Source: Pleodorina starrii
Taxonomy: Eukaryota > Chlorophyta > Chlorophyceae > Chlamydomonadales > Volvocaceae
DNA length: 64,000 nt
Assembly: GCA_030267565.1 (NCBI GenBank)
Contig: BRXU01000003.1
Coordinates: 62,001 to 126,000 of the forward strand
Reading direction: 5' to 3'
The translations under genes were made by a program, and so were the position numbers. Positions within the stretch are counted from its first letter, which is position 1. Each line of letters starts with the position of its first letter. A model generated the notes under the pieces. It was given only the letters and a program-made list of their open reading frames with translations. It ran no database searches and had not been told where the DNA came from. Below are positions 21,916 to 34,484 of this stretch, piece after piece.

Positions 21916-21987
21916 ATCGCTGCCGGGACTCGAACCCGGGTCTCGAGAGTGAGAATCTCGTATCCTAACCGCCTAGACTATAGCGAA
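21916..21987 (-). tRNA. tRNA-Glu(CTC), weakened acceptor
   Basis: Acceptor variant as at 11256. Confidence 0.65.
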
Positions 21988-22890
21988 TAAATGGCCTGGA
22001 CAACAACACAATAATTGGTATCAACGCATGGTAAGTATGCGCTGCCCTTGCCGGGCAGCACAACTGGTCGAATCCCACGTGTACGGCTTGCAGGCGCACA
22101 TGTGTCTACATGGCCTCGCTCGGTAGCCGGCCACATGTAAGAAAGGAAGGCAGACCCATGACATTATGTCAAACATGAAGCACCCATCCCTACTTGTGTA
22201 TTTCAGGATATGATGACCTAGTCTGGCATAGGGATGCAGCTCTTTTAGAATATAATTTTAGTAGAATTATTAGAACTTAGAGAAGAATCATCGATGAGCG
22301 TTTAGGAGATTCTAGTGTCGTCCTTTTCTCATGCCTCGAAACCAATGCCTGTCATAAATTAAGGCGACAGACCAAAGTCATTTCCGCCCATCCAAAATGG
22401 CCGATTCTGGTACCGGGTCGTCAAAGACCACTAGTAAGAAGGATACATACACTTATGGCACGTGTGAGGTTGATGTGGCGGCCTATCATGACACTTTGAA
22501 GGGTGCCAAAGCAAAGAAAAGCAATGTATGGTGGTCACCTTTCACCGTGCTTCTACTCGAGGGTGTTGTACAGCTTATGTGCACCGTCCATGATTGTAAA
22601 ATTGGTAGTCCATATAGATTACTATCTTATTAAATATAAACTTATCCCAAGCCCAATGAGTGCGTTCTCCAGTTGCCCTTGTCAATTTCTTTCATGGAAT
22701 GGTTCTGGGGATTTCCTGTCAAGGGCCGGCTTAGGCAAGGCTCTTAAAAGCTGCTGCATGCATTAACCAATACTGCAATATTTGCAGGCATGAAAAACAT
22801 AGAAGACCCTACAATAGAATGTTTCACTAATGTTCTACTTTTTGACTTTGAAATACCTGGGTGATGAGTCTCACCCATTAAAACTCCTAT

Positions 22891-22962
22891 TGACCCCAGT
22901 GGGACTTGAACCCACAACCTTCGGATTTGGAATCCGCTGCCCCACCATTGGGCCATGGAGCC
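22891..22962 (-). tRNA. tRNA-Trp(CCA), intact
   Basis: Structurally identical to the copy at 4942. Confidence 0.88.
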
Positions 22963-23692
22963 GCTGCTCATCGTAATGAAAGTCCTCATCCTGAATACAT
23001 GCAGAATAGTTGCAACCGCATCATGTGTGTTGACCCATGTGTTGCTGGCAAGGAATGCAGGCCGCAACACTGTGCTGCGGCCATCCTCTGGTTGGAATCC
23101 ACACATGGGATTTAAAACATACCCGCACATACCTGGGCCGGCTGCTGAATTTCTTTCATGGTACTTTCTTTCTGGGGATTTCCAGTCAAAGGGCCGGCTT
23201 AGGCAAAGGCTTTTAGCTACCGCATGCGTGGGCCTTTTGTTCCCTTTTTACGTGACGTGTTCATTGATGGGCATCGCATTGCTTCCTCATGTACTTGCTC
23301 ATACATGTGCCTATCCTGAATGAAGGAGTTTGGCATCCATATGTCTTTGACGATGGTGCGGTTTGAACCCACACCTATACATACCGAAATGTTTCCTCCC
23401 TGAACTAATCCACGGAGTACAGAATTTCTGCACCTTTACTTCTCCGAAAGTGCCCACCTTACGTTGAGCCGGCCTCATCTAGAAGTGCAATCAAAATGTG
23501 TGGACACTATTTATGCTTGTAGTGAGGTTTTTAAAAGGTACGCATGTCGCTGGCCAGAGAGACAGACGAGGAAGGAGTCAATTGATACACTTTTTAACCG
23601 CTTACAAATGCGCACGCAACCTTACACAGCTGCCCAGCCGGCATCATGATTCCCTACTGTGAGAAACACTGTCATATCCAAGGAAAAAGCTT

Positions 23693-23764
23693 TTCGCTAC
23701 CGGGACTCGAACCCGGGTCTCGAGAGTGAGAATCTCGTATCCTAACCGCCTAGACTATAGCGAA
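23693..23764 (-). tRNA. tRNA-Glu(CTC), intact
   Basis: Mature sequence as at 16582. The 3' flank is altered (AAGCTTTTCG on the plus strand), with the T run still present. Confidence 0.88.
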
Positions 23765-24667
23765 TACATGGCCTGGACAACAATGCAATAATTTGTATCA
23801 ACGCATGGTAAGTATGCGCTGCCCTTGCCGGGCAGCACAACTGGTCGAATCCCACGTGTACGGCTTGCAGGCGCACATGTGTCTACATGGCCTCGCTCGG
23901 TAGCCGGCCACATGTAAGAAAGGAAGGCAGACCCATGACATTATGTCAAACATGAAGCACCCATCCCTACTTGTGTATTTCAGGATATGATGACCTAGTC
24001 TGGCATAGGGATGCAGCTCTTTTAGAATATAATTTTAGTAGAATTATTAGAACTTAGAGAAGAATCATCGATGAGCGTTTAGGAGATTCTAGTGTCGTCC
24101 TTTTCTCATGCCTCGAAACCAATGCCTGTCATAAATTAAGGCGACAGACCAAAGTCATTTCCGCCCATCCAAAATGGCCGATTCTGGTACCGGGTCGTCA
24201 AAGACCACTAGTAAGAAGGATACATACACTTATGGCACGTGTGAGGTTGATGTGGCGGCCTATCATGACACTTTGAAGGGTGCCAAAGCAAAGAAAAGCA
24301 ATGTATGGTGGTCACCTTTCACCGTGCTTCTACTCGAGGGTGTTGTACAGCTTATGTGCACCGTCCATGATTGTAAAATTGGTAGTCCATATAGATTACT
24401 ATCTTATTAAATATAAACTTATCCCAAGCCCAATGAGTGCGTTCTCCAGTTGCCCTTGTCAATTTCTTTCATGGAATGGTTCTGGGGATTTCCTGTCAAG
24501 GGCCGGCTTAGGCAAGGCTCTTAAAACCTGCTGCATGCATTAACCAATACTGCAATATTTGCAGGCATGAAAAACATAGAAGACCCTACAATAGAATGTT
24601 TCACTAATGTTCTACTTTTTGACTTTGAAATACCTGGGTGATGAGTCTCACCCATTAAAACTCCTAT

Positions 24668-24739
24668 TGACCCCAGTGGGACTTGAACCCACAACCTTCG
24701 GATTTGGAATCCGCTGCCCCACCATTGGGCCATGGAGCC
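24668..24739 (-). tRNA. tRNA-Trp(CCA), intact
   Basis: Structurally identical to the copy at 4942. Confidence 0.88.
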
Positions 24740-25460
24740 GCTGCTCATCGTAATGAAAGTCCTCATCCTGAATACATGCAGAATAGTTGCAACCGCATCA
24801 TGTGTGTTGACCCATGTGTTGCTGGCAAGGAATGCAGGCCGCAACACTGTGCTGCGGCCATCCTCTGGTTGGAATCCACACATGGGATTTAAAACATACC
24901 CGCACATACCTGGGCCGGCTGCTGAATTTCTTTCATGGTACTTTCTTTCTGGGGATTTCCAGTCAAAGGGCCGGCTTAGGCAAAGGCTTTTAGCTACCGC
25001 ATGCGTGGGCCTTTTGTTCCCTTTTTACGTGACGTGTTCATTGATGGGCATCGCATTGCTTCCTCATGTACTTGCTCATACATGTGCCTATCCTGAATGA
25101 AGGAGTTTGGCATCCATATGTCTTTGACGATGGTGCGGTTTGAACCCACACCTATACATACCGAAATGTTTCCTCCCTGAACTAATCCACGGAGTACAGA
25201 ATTTCTGCACCTTTACTTCTCCGAAAGTGCCCACCTTACGTTGAGCCGGCCTCATCTAGAAGTGCAATCAAAAGGTGTGGACACTATTTATGCTTGTTGT
25301 GAGGGTTTTAAAAGGTATGCATGTCGCTGGCCAGAGAGACAGACGAGGAAGGAGTCAATTGATACACTTTTTAACCGCTTACAAATGCGCACGCAACCTT
25401 ACACAGCTGCCCAGCCGGCATCATGATTCCCTACTGTGAGAAACACTGTCATATCCAAGG

Positions 25461-25466
25461 AAAAAA
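25461..25466 (-). terminator. Pol III-type T6 terminator of tRNA-Glu (representative)
   Basis: Six T on the transcribed strand, a few nucleotides 3' of the tRNA-Glu discriminator. The length varies from five to six between units. Confidence 0.65.
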
Positions 25467-25470
25467 GCGT

Positions 25471-25542
25471 TTCGCTACCGGGACTCGAACCCGGGTCTCG
25501 AGAGTGAGAATCTCGTATCCTAACCGCCTAGACTATAGCGAA
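25471..25542 (-). tRNA. tRNA-Glu(CTC), intact
   Basis: Mature sequence as at 16582. Confidence 0.9.
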
Positions 25543-26445
25543 TACATGGCCTGGACAACAACGCAATAATTGGTATCAACGCATGGTAAGTATGCGCTGC
25601 CCTTGCCGGGCAGCACAACTGGTCGAATCCCACGTGTACGGCTTGCAGGCGCACATGTGTCTACATGGCCTCGCTCGGTAGCCGGCCACATGTAAGAAAG
25701 GAAGGCAGACCCATGACATTATGTCAAACATGAAGCACCCATCCCTACTTGTGTATTTCAGGATATGATGACCTAGTCTGGCATAGGGATGCAGCTCTTT
25801 TAGAATATAATTTTAGTAGAATTATTAGAACTTAGAGAAGAATCATCGATGAGCGTTTAGGAGATTCTAGTGTCGTCCTTTTCTCATGCCTCGAAACCAA
25901 TGCCTGTCATAAATTAAGGCGACAGACCAAAGTCATTTCCGCCCATCCAAAATGGCCGATTCTGGTACCGGGTCGTCAAAGACCACTAGTAAGAAGGATA
26001 CACACACTTATGGCACGTGTGAGGTTGATGTGGCGGCCTATCATGACACTTTGAAGGGTGCCAAAGCAAAGAAAAGCACTGTATGGTGGTCACCTTTCAC
26101 CGTGCTTCTACTCGAGGGTGTTGTACAGCTTATGTGCACCGTCCATGATTGTAAAATTGGTAGTCCATATAGATTACTATCTTATTAAATATAAACTTAT
26201 CCCAAGCCCAATGAGTGCGTTCTCCAGTTGCCCTTGTCAATTTCTTTCATGGAATGGTTCTGGGGATTTCCTGTCAAGGGCCGGCTTAGGCAAGGCTCTT
26301 AATAGCTGCTGCACGCATTAACCAATACTGCAATATTTGCAGGCATGAAAAACATAGAAGACCCTACAATAGAACGTTTCACTAATGTTCTACTTTTTGA
26401 CTTTGAAATACCTGGGTGATGAGTCTCACCCATTAAAACTCCTAT

Positions 26446-26515
26446 TGACCCCAGTGGGACTTGAACCCAACCTTCGGATTTGGAATCCGCTGCCCCACCA
26501 TTGGGCCATGGAGCC
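26446..26515 (-). tRNA. tRNA-Trp(CCA) with 2-nt deletion
   Basis: Two nucleotides are missing at the variable-loop/T-stem junction. Four of five T-stem pairs can still form with a three-base variable loop, so function is uncertain. It may be independent of the 3-nt deletion seen elsewhere. Confidence 0.5.
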
Positions 26516-27246
26516 GCTGCTCATCGGAATAAAAGTCCTCATCCTGAATACATGCAGAATGCTTGCAACCGCATCATGTGTGTTGACCCATGTGTTGCTG
26601 GCAAGGAATGCAGGCCGCAACACTGTGCTGCGGCCATCCTCTGGTTGGAATCCACACATGGGATTTAAAACATACCCGCACATACCTGGGCCGGCTGCTG
26701 AATTTCTTTCATGGTACTTTCTTTCTGGGGATTTCCTGTCAAAGGGCCGGCTTAGGCAAAGGCTTTTAGCTACCGCATGCGTGGGCCTTTTGTTCCCTTT
26801 TTACGTGACGTGTTCATTGATGGGCATCGCATTGCTTCCTCATGTACTTGCTCATACATGTGCCTCTCCTGAATGAAGGAGTTTGGCATCCATATGTCTT
26901 TGACGATGGTGCGGTTTGAACCCACACCTATACATACCGAAATGTTTCCTCCCTGAACTAATCCACGGAGTACAGAATTTCTGCACCTTCACTTCTCCGA
27001 AAGTGCCCACCTTACGTTGAGCCGGCCTCATCTAGAAGTGCAACCAAAATGTGTGGACACTATTTATGCTTGTAGTGAGGTTTTTAAAAGGTACGCATGT
27101 CGCTGGCCAGAGAGACAGACGAGGAAGGAGTCAATTGATACACTTTTTAACCGCTTACAAATGCGCACGCAACCTTACACAGCTGCCCAGCCGGCATCAT
27201 GATTCCCTACTGTGAGAAACACTGTCATATCCAAGGAAAAAAGCGT

Positions 27247-27318
27247 TTCGCTACCGGGACTCGAACCCGGGTCTCGAGAGTGAGAATCTCGTATCCTAAC
27301 CGCCTAGACTATAGCGAA
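27247..27318 (-). tRNA. tRNA-Glu(CTC), intact
   Basis: Mature sequence as at 16582. Confidence 0.9.
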
Positions 27319-28221
27319 TACATGGCCTGGACAACAACGCAATAATTGGTATCAACGCATGGTAAGTATGCGCTGCCCTTGCCGGGCAGCACAACTGGTC
27401 GAATCCCACGTGTACGGCTTGCAGGCGCACATGTGTCTACATGGCCTCGCTCGGTAGCCGGCCACATGTAAGAAAGGAAGGCAGACCCATGACATTATGT
27501 CAAACATGAAGCACCCATCCCTACTTGTGTATTTCAGGATATGATGACCTAGTCTGGCATAGGGATGCAGCTCTTTTAGAATATAATTTTAGTAGAATTA
27601 TTAGAACTTAGAGAAGAATCATCGATGAGCGTTATGGAGATTCTAGTGTCGTCCTTTTCTCATGCCTCGAAACCAATGCCTGTCATAAATTAAGGCGACA
27701 GACCAAAGTCATTTCCGCCCATCCAAAATGGCCGATTCTGGTACCGGGTCGTCAAAGACCACTAGTAAGAAGGATACATACACTTATGGCACGTGTGAGG
27801 TTGATGTGGCGGCCTATCATGACACTTTGAAGGGTGCCAAAGCAAAGAAAAGCACTGTATGGTGGTCACCTTTCACCGTGCTTCTACTCGAGGGTGTTGT
27901 ACAGCTTATGTGCACCGTCCATGATTGTAAAATTGGTAGTCCATATAGATTACTATCTTATTAAATATAAACTTATCCCAAGCCCAATGAGTGCGTTCTC
28001 CAGTTGCCCTTGTCAATTTCTTTCATGGAATGGTTCTGGGGATTTCCTGTCAAGGGCCGGCTTAGGCAAGGCTCTTAATAGCTGCTGCACGCATTAACCA
28101 ATACTGCAATATTTGCAGGCATGAAAAACATAGAAGACCCTACAATAGAACGTTTCACTAATGTTCTACTTTTTGACTTTGAAATACCTGGGTGATGAGT
28201 CTCACCCATTAAAACTCCTAT

Positions 28222-28293
28222 TGACCCCAGTGGGACTTGAACCCACCACCTTCGGATTTGGAATCCGCTGCCCCACCATTGGGCCATGGAGCC
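28222..28293 (-). tRNA. tRNA-Trp(CCA), variable-loop substitution
   Basis: All stems are intact; a single T-to-G change in the variable loop (plus strand CCACCACC). Confidence 0.82.
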
Positions 28294-29024
28294 GCTGCTC
28301 ATCGGAATAAAAGTCCTCATCCTGAATACATGCAGAATGCTTGCAACCGCATCATGTGTGTTGACCCATGTGTTGCTGGCAAGGAATGCAGGCCGCAACA
28401 CTGTGCTGCGGCCATCCTCTGGTTGGAATCCACACATGGGATTTAAAACATACCCGCACATACCTGGGCCGGCTGCTGAATTTCTTTCATGGTACTTTCT
28501 TTCTGGGGATTTCCTGTCAAAGGGCCGGCTTAGGCAAAGGCTTTTAGCTACCGCATGCGTGGGCCTTTTGTTCCCTTTTTACGTGACGTGTTCATTGATG
28601 GGCATCGCATTGCTTCCTCATGTACTTGCTCATACATGTGCCTATCCTGAATGAAGGAGTTTGGCATCCATATGTCTTTGACGATGGTGCGGTTTGAACC
28701 CACACCTATACATACCGAAATGTTTCCTCCCTGAACTAATCCACGGAGTACAGAATTTCTGCACCTTCACTTCTCCGAAAGTGCCCACCTTACGTTGAGC
28801 CGGCCTCATCTAGAAGTGCAACCAAAATGTGTGGACACTATTTATGCTTGTAGTGAGGTTTTTAAAAGGTACGCATGTCGCTGGCCAGAGAGACAGACGA
28901 GGAAGGAGTCAATTGATACACTTTTTAACCGCTTACAAATGCGCACGCAACCTTACACAGCTGCCCAGCCGGCATCATGATTCCCTACTGTGAGAAACAC
29001 TGTCATATCCAAGGAAAAAAGCGT

Positions 29025-29096
29025 TTCGCTACCGGGACTCGAACCCGGGTCTCGAGAGTGAGAATCTCGTATCCTAACCGCCTAGACTATAGCGAA
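29025..29096 (-). tRNA. tRNA-Glu(CTC), intact
   Basis: Mature sequence as at 16582. Confidence 0.9.
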
Positions 29097-29999
29097 TACA
29101 TGGCCTGGACAACAACGCAATAATTGGTATCAACGCATGGTAAGTATGCGCTGCCCTTGCCGGGCAGCACAACTGGTCGAATCCCACGTGTACGGCTTGC
29201 AGGCGCACATGTGTCTACATGGCCTCGCTCGGTAGCCGGCCACATGTAAGAAAGGAAGGCAGACCCATGACATTATGTCAAACATGAAGCACCCATCCCT
29301 ACTTGTGTATTTCAGGATATGATGACCTAGTCTGGCATAGGGATGCAGCTCTTTTAGAATATAATTTTAGTAGAATTATTAGAACTTAGAGAAGAATCAT
29401 CGATGAGCGTTTGGGAGATTCTAGTGTCGTCCTTTTCTCATGCCTCGAAACCAATGCCTGTCATAAATTAAGGCGACAGACCAAAGTCATTTCCGCCCAT
29501 CCAAAATGGCCGATTCTGGTACCGGGTCGTCAAAGACCACTAGTAAGAAGGATACATACACTTATGGCACGTGTGAGGTTGATGTGGCGGCCTATCATGA
29601 CACTTTGAAGGGTGCCAAAGCAAAGAAAAGCACTGTATGGTGGTCACCTTTCACCGTGCTTCTACTCGAGGGTGTTGTACAGCTTATGTGCACCGTCCAT
29701 GATTGTAAAATTGGTAGTCCATATAGATTACTATCTTATTAAATATAAACTTATCCCAAGCCCAATGAGTGCGTTCTCCAGTTGCCCTTGTCAATTTCTT
29801 TCATGGAATGGTTCTGGGGATTTCCTGTCAAGGGCCGGCTTAGGCAAGGCTCTTAATAGCTGCTGCACGCATTAACCAATACTGCAATATTTGCAGGCAT
29901 GAAAAACATAGAAGACCCTACAATAGAACGTTTCACTAATGTTCTACTTTTTGACTTTGAAATACCTGGGTGATGAGTCTCACCCATTAAAACTCCTAT

Positions 30000-30068
30000 T
30001 GACCCCAGTGGGACTTGAACCAACCTTCGGATTTGGAATCCGCTGCCCCACCATTGGGCCATGGAGCC
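30000..30068 (-). pseudogene. tRNA-Trp with 3-nt deletion
   Basis: Same T-stem deletion as at 15783; first of the continuous run of deleted copies. Confidence 0.7.
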
Positions 30069-30799
30069 GCTGCTCATCGGAATAAAAGTCCTCATCCTGA
30101 ATACATGCAGAATGCTTGCAACCGCATCATGTGTGTTGACCCATGTGTTGCTGGCAAGGAATGCAGGCCGCAACACTGTGCTGCGGCCATCCTCTGGTTG
30201 GAATCCACACATGGGATTTAAAACATACCCGCACATACCTGGGCCGGCTGCTGAATTTCTTTCATGGTACTTTCTTTCTGGGGATTTCCTGTCAAAGGGC
30301 CGGCTTAGGCAAAGGCTTTTAGCTACCGCATGCGTGGGCCTTTTGTTCCCTTTTTACGTGACGTGTTCATTGATGGGCATCGCATTGCTTCCTCATGTAC
30401 TTGCTCATACATGTGCCTCTCCTGAATGAAGGAGTTTGGCATCCATATGTCTTTGACGATGGTGCGGTTTGAACCCACACCTATACATACCGAAATGTTT
30501 CCTCCCTGAACTAATCCACGGAGTACAGAATTTCTGCACCTTCACTTCTCCGAAAGTGCCCACCTTACGTTGAGCCGGCCTCATCTAGAAGTGCAACCAA
30601 AATGTGTGGACACTATTTATGCTTGTAGTGAGGTTTTTAAAAGGTACGCATGTCGCTGGCCAGAGAGACAGACGAGGAAGGAGTCAATTGATACACTTTT
30701 TAACCGCTTACAAATGCGCACGCAACCTTACACAGCTGCCCAGCCGGCATCATGATTCCCTACTGTGAGAAACACTGTCATATCCAAGGAAAAAAGCGT

Positions 30800-30871
30800 T
30801 TCGCTACCGGGACTCGAACCCGGGTCTCGAGAGTGAGAATCTCGTATCCTAACCGCCTAGACTATAGCGAA
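30800..30871 (-). tRNA. tRNA-Glu(CTC), intact
   Basis: Mature sequence as at 16582. Confidence 0.9.
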
Positions 30872-31774
30872 TACATGGCCTGGACAACAACGCAATAATT
30901 GGTATCAACGCATGGTAAGTATGCGCTGCCCTTGCCGGGCAGCACAACTGGTCGAATCCCACGTGTACGGCTTGCAGGCGCACATGTGTCTACATGGCCT
31001 CGCTCGGTAGCCGGCCACATGTAAGAAAGGAAGGCAGACCCATGACATTATGTCAAACATGAAGCACCCATCCCTACTTGTGTATTTCAGGATATGATGA
31101 CCTAGTCTGGCATAGGGATGCAGCTCTTTTAGAATATAATTTTAGTAGAATTATTAGAACTTAGAGAAGAATCATCGATGAGCGTTTGGGAGATTCTAGT
31201 GTCGTCCTTTTCTCATGCCTCGAAACCAATGCCTGTCATAAATTAAGGCGACAGACCAAAGTCATTTCCGCCCATCCAAAATGGCCGATTCTGGTACCGG
31301 GTCGTCAAAGACCACTAGTAAGAAGGATACATACACTTATGGCACGTGTGAGGTTGATGTGGCGGCCTATCATGACACTTTGAAGGGTGCCAAAGCAAAG
31401 AAAAGCACTGTATGGTGGTCACCTTTCACCGTGCTTCTACTCGAGGGTGTTGTACAGCTTATGTGCACCGTCCATGATTGTAAAATTGGTAGTCCATATA
31501 GATTACTATCTTATTAAATATAAACTTATCCCAAGCCCAATGAGTGCGTTCTCCAGTTGCCCTTGTCAATTTCTTTCATGGAATGGTTCTGGGGATTTCC
31601 TGTCAAGGGCCGGCTTAGGCAAGGCTCTTAATAGCTGCTGCACGCATTAACCAATACTGCAATATTTGCAGGCATGAAAAACATAGAAGACCCTACAATA
31701 GAACGTTTCACTAATGTTCTACTTTTTGACTTTGAAATACCTGGGTGATGAGTCTCACCCATTAAAACTCCTAT

Positions 31775-31843
31775 TGACCCCAGTGGGACTTGAACCAACC
31801 TTCGGATTTGGAATCCGCTGCCCCACCATTGGGCCATGGAGCC
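31775..31843 (-). pseudogene. tRNA-Trp with 3-nt deletion
   Basis: As at 15783. The unit is otherwise nearly identical to its neighbours on both sides. Confidence 0.7.
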
Positions 31844-32574
31844 GCTGCTCATCGGAATAAAAGTCCTCATCCTGAATACATGCAGAATGCTTGCAACCGC
31901 ATCATGTGTGTTGACCCATGTGTTGCTGGCAAGGAATGCAGGCCGCAACACTGTGCTGCGGCCATCCTCTGGTTGGAATCCACACATGGGATTTAAAACA
32001 TACCCGCACATACCTGGGCCGGCTGCTGAATTTCTTTCATGGTACTTTCTTTCTGGGGATTTCCTGTCAAAGGGCCGGCTTAGGCAAAGGCTTTTAGCTA
32101 CCGCATGCGTGGGCCTTTTGTTCCCTTTTTACGTGACGTGTTCATTGATGGGCATCGCATTGCTTCCTCATGTACTTGCTCATACATGTGCCTCTCCTGA
32201 ATGAAGGAGTTTGGCATCCATATGTCTTTGACGATGGTGCGGTTTGAACCCACACCTATACATACCGAAATGTTTCCTCCCTGAACTAATCCACGGAGTA
32301 CAGAATTTCTGCACCTTCACTTCTCCGAAAGTGCCCACCTTACGTTGAGCCGGCCTCATCTAGAAGTGCAACCAAAATGTGTGGACACTATTTATGCTTG
32401 TAGTGAGGTTTTTAAAAGGTACGCATGTCGCTGGCCAGAGAGACAGACGAGGAAGGAGTCAATTGATACACTTTTTAACCGCTTACAAATGCGCACGCAA
32501 CCTTACACAGCTGCCCAGCCGGCATCATGATTCCCTACTGTGAGAAACACTGTCATATCCAAGGAAAAAAGCGT

Positions 32575-32646
32575 TTCGCTACCGGGACTCGAACCCGGGT
32601 CTCGAGAGTGAGAATCTCGTATCCTAACCGCCTAGACTATAGCGAA
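32575..32646 (-). tRNA. tRNA-Glu(CTC), intact
   Basis: Mature sequence as at 16582; last complete tRNA before the LINE. Confidence 0.9.
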
Positions 32647-33549
32647 TACATGGCCTGGACAACAACGCAATAATTGGTATCAACGCATGGTAAGTATGCG
32701 CTGCCCTTGCCGGGCAGCACAACTGGTCGAATCCCACGTGTACGGCTTGCAGGCGCACATGTGTCTACATGGCCTCGCTCGGTAGCCGGCCACATGTAAG
32801 AAAGGAAGGCAGACCCATGACATTATGTCAAACATGAAGCACCCATCCCTACTTGTGTATTTCAGGATATGATGACCTAGTCTGGCATAGGGATGCAGCT
32901 CTTTTAGAATATAATTTTAGTAGAATTATTAGAACTTAGAGAAGAATCATCGATGAGCGTTTGGGAGATTCTAGTGTCGTCCTTTTCTCATGCCTCGAAA
33001 CCAATGCCTGTCATAAATTAAGGCGACAGACCAAAGTCATTTCCGCCCATCCAAAATGGCCGATTCTGGTACCGGGTCGTCAAAGACCACTAGTAAGAAG
33101 GATACATACACTTATGGCACGTGTGAGGTTGATGTGGCGGCCTATCATGACACTTTGAAGGGTGCCAAAGCAAAGAAAAGCACTGTATGGTGGTCACCTT
33201 TCACCGTGCTTCTACTCGAGGGTGTTGTACAGCTTATGTGCACCGTCCATGATTGTAAAATTGGTAGTCCATATAGATTACTATCTTATTAAATATAAAC
33301 TTATCCCAAGCCCAATGAGTGCGTTCTCCAGTTGCCCTTGTCAATTTCTTTCATGGAATGGTTCTGGGGATTTCCTGTCAAGGGCCGGCTTAGGCAAGGC
33401 TCTTAATAGCTGCTGCACGCATTAACCAATACTGCAATATTTGCAGGCATGAAAAACATAGAAGACCCTACAATAGAACGTTTCACTAATGTTCTACTTT
33501 TTGACTTTGAAATACCTGGGTGATGAGTCTCACCCATTAAAACTCCTAT

Positions 33550-33618
33550 TGACCCCAGTGGGCCTTGAACCAACCTTCGGATTTGGAATCCGCTGCCCCA
33601 CCATTGGGCCATGGAGCC
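33550..33618 (-). pseudogene. tRNA-Trp with 3-nt deletion plus T-loop change
   Basis: The 3-nt deletion plus T60 to G (plus strand GGGCCTTG). This double lesion recurs at 57651, 24 kb away, with intact and singly deleted copies between. Confidence 0.75.
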
Positions 33619-34020
33619 GCTGCTCATCGGAATAAAAGTCCTCATCCTGAATACATGCAGAATGCTTGCAACCGCATCATGTGTGTTGACCCATGTGTTG
33701 CTGGCAAGGAATGCAGGCCGCAACACTGTGCTGCGGCCATCCTCTGGTTGGAATCCACACATGGGATTTAAAACATACCCGCACATACCTGGGCCGGCTG
33801 CTGAATTTCTTTCATGGTACTTTCTTTCTGGGGATTTCCTGTCAAAGGGCCGGCTTAGGCAAAGGCTTTTAGCTACCGCATGCGTGGGCCTTTTGTTCCC
33901 TTTTTACGTGACGTGTTCATTGATGGGCATCGCATTGCTTCCTCATGTACTTGCTCATACATGTGCCTCTCCTGAATGAAGGAGTTTGGCATCCATATGT
34001 CTTTGACGATGGTGCGGTTT

Positions 34021-34062
34021 GAAACCCCAACACCATCTACCATGCCGGCACTGATTCCTCCC
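34021..34062. other. Divergent patch in an otherwise conserved unit
   Basis: Where every other unit reads GAACCCACACCTATACATACC, this one reads GAAACCCCAACACCATCTACC and then CATGCCGGCACTGA, before normal sequence resumes at TTCCTCCCTG. It removes the degenerate tRNA-like anticodon arm. It lies 220 bp from the LINE insertion. Confidence 0.6.
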
Positions 34063-34265
34063 TGAACTAATCCACGGAGTACAGAATTTCTGCACCTTTA
34101 CTTCTCCGAAACTGCCCACCTTACGTTGAGCCGGCCTCATCTAGAAGTGCAATCAAAATGTGTGGACACTATTTATGCTTGTAGTGAGGTTTTTAAAAGG
34201 TACGCATGTTGCTGGCCAGAGAGACAGACGAGGAAGGAGTCAATTGATACACTTTTTAACCGCTT

Positions 34266-34279
34266 ACAAATGCGCACGC
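34266..34279. repeat. LINE target-site duplication, left copy
   Basis: The 14-bp sequence ACAAATGCGCACGC abuts the 5' end of the LINE and is repeated at 39986-39999. It is normal unit sequence, present once per subrepeat elsewhere. Confidence 0.85.
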
Positions 34280-34400
34280 TAGCACAATAGCACAATAGCA
34301 CAATAGCACAGTATTGCACAATGGCACACTAGCACAATCAATGGCACACTAGCACAATAGCACAATAGCACAACAGCACAATAGCACAATAGCACACACA
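34280..34400 (+). repeat. 8-bp minisatellite at the LINE 5' end
   Basis: About 14 imperfect copies of TAGCACAA, with variants TGGCACAC and CAGCACAA. It occupies the very start of the element, where LINE internal promoters lie, so a promoter role is possible. It could also have grown by slippage during reverse transcription. Confidence 0.75.
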
Positions 34401-34484
34401 TGGACTAGACTTAACATGCCCACCAACAGTCCGGAGTCCTCACGGTCAAAGTAACACAAGGTTTACGTTTTGCAATTTACAAGT

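Larger units (their letters stand above)
10592..34279. repeat. Array block A, units 1 (right part) to 14 (left part)
   Basis: Unit spacing here is 1774-1779 bp. Substructure in each unit, using the copy with anchor 11737: the 78-codon open frame; a segment at about 12020-12107 followed by tRNA-Trp; a related segment at about 12481-12570 followed by a degenerate tRNA-like sequence; then tRNA-Glu near 13032. Units 18841-24174 share an AAAAGCTGCTGCATGC variant and units from 25952 share TAATAGCTGCTGCACGC, so neighbours form subfamilies. Confidence 0.9.
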
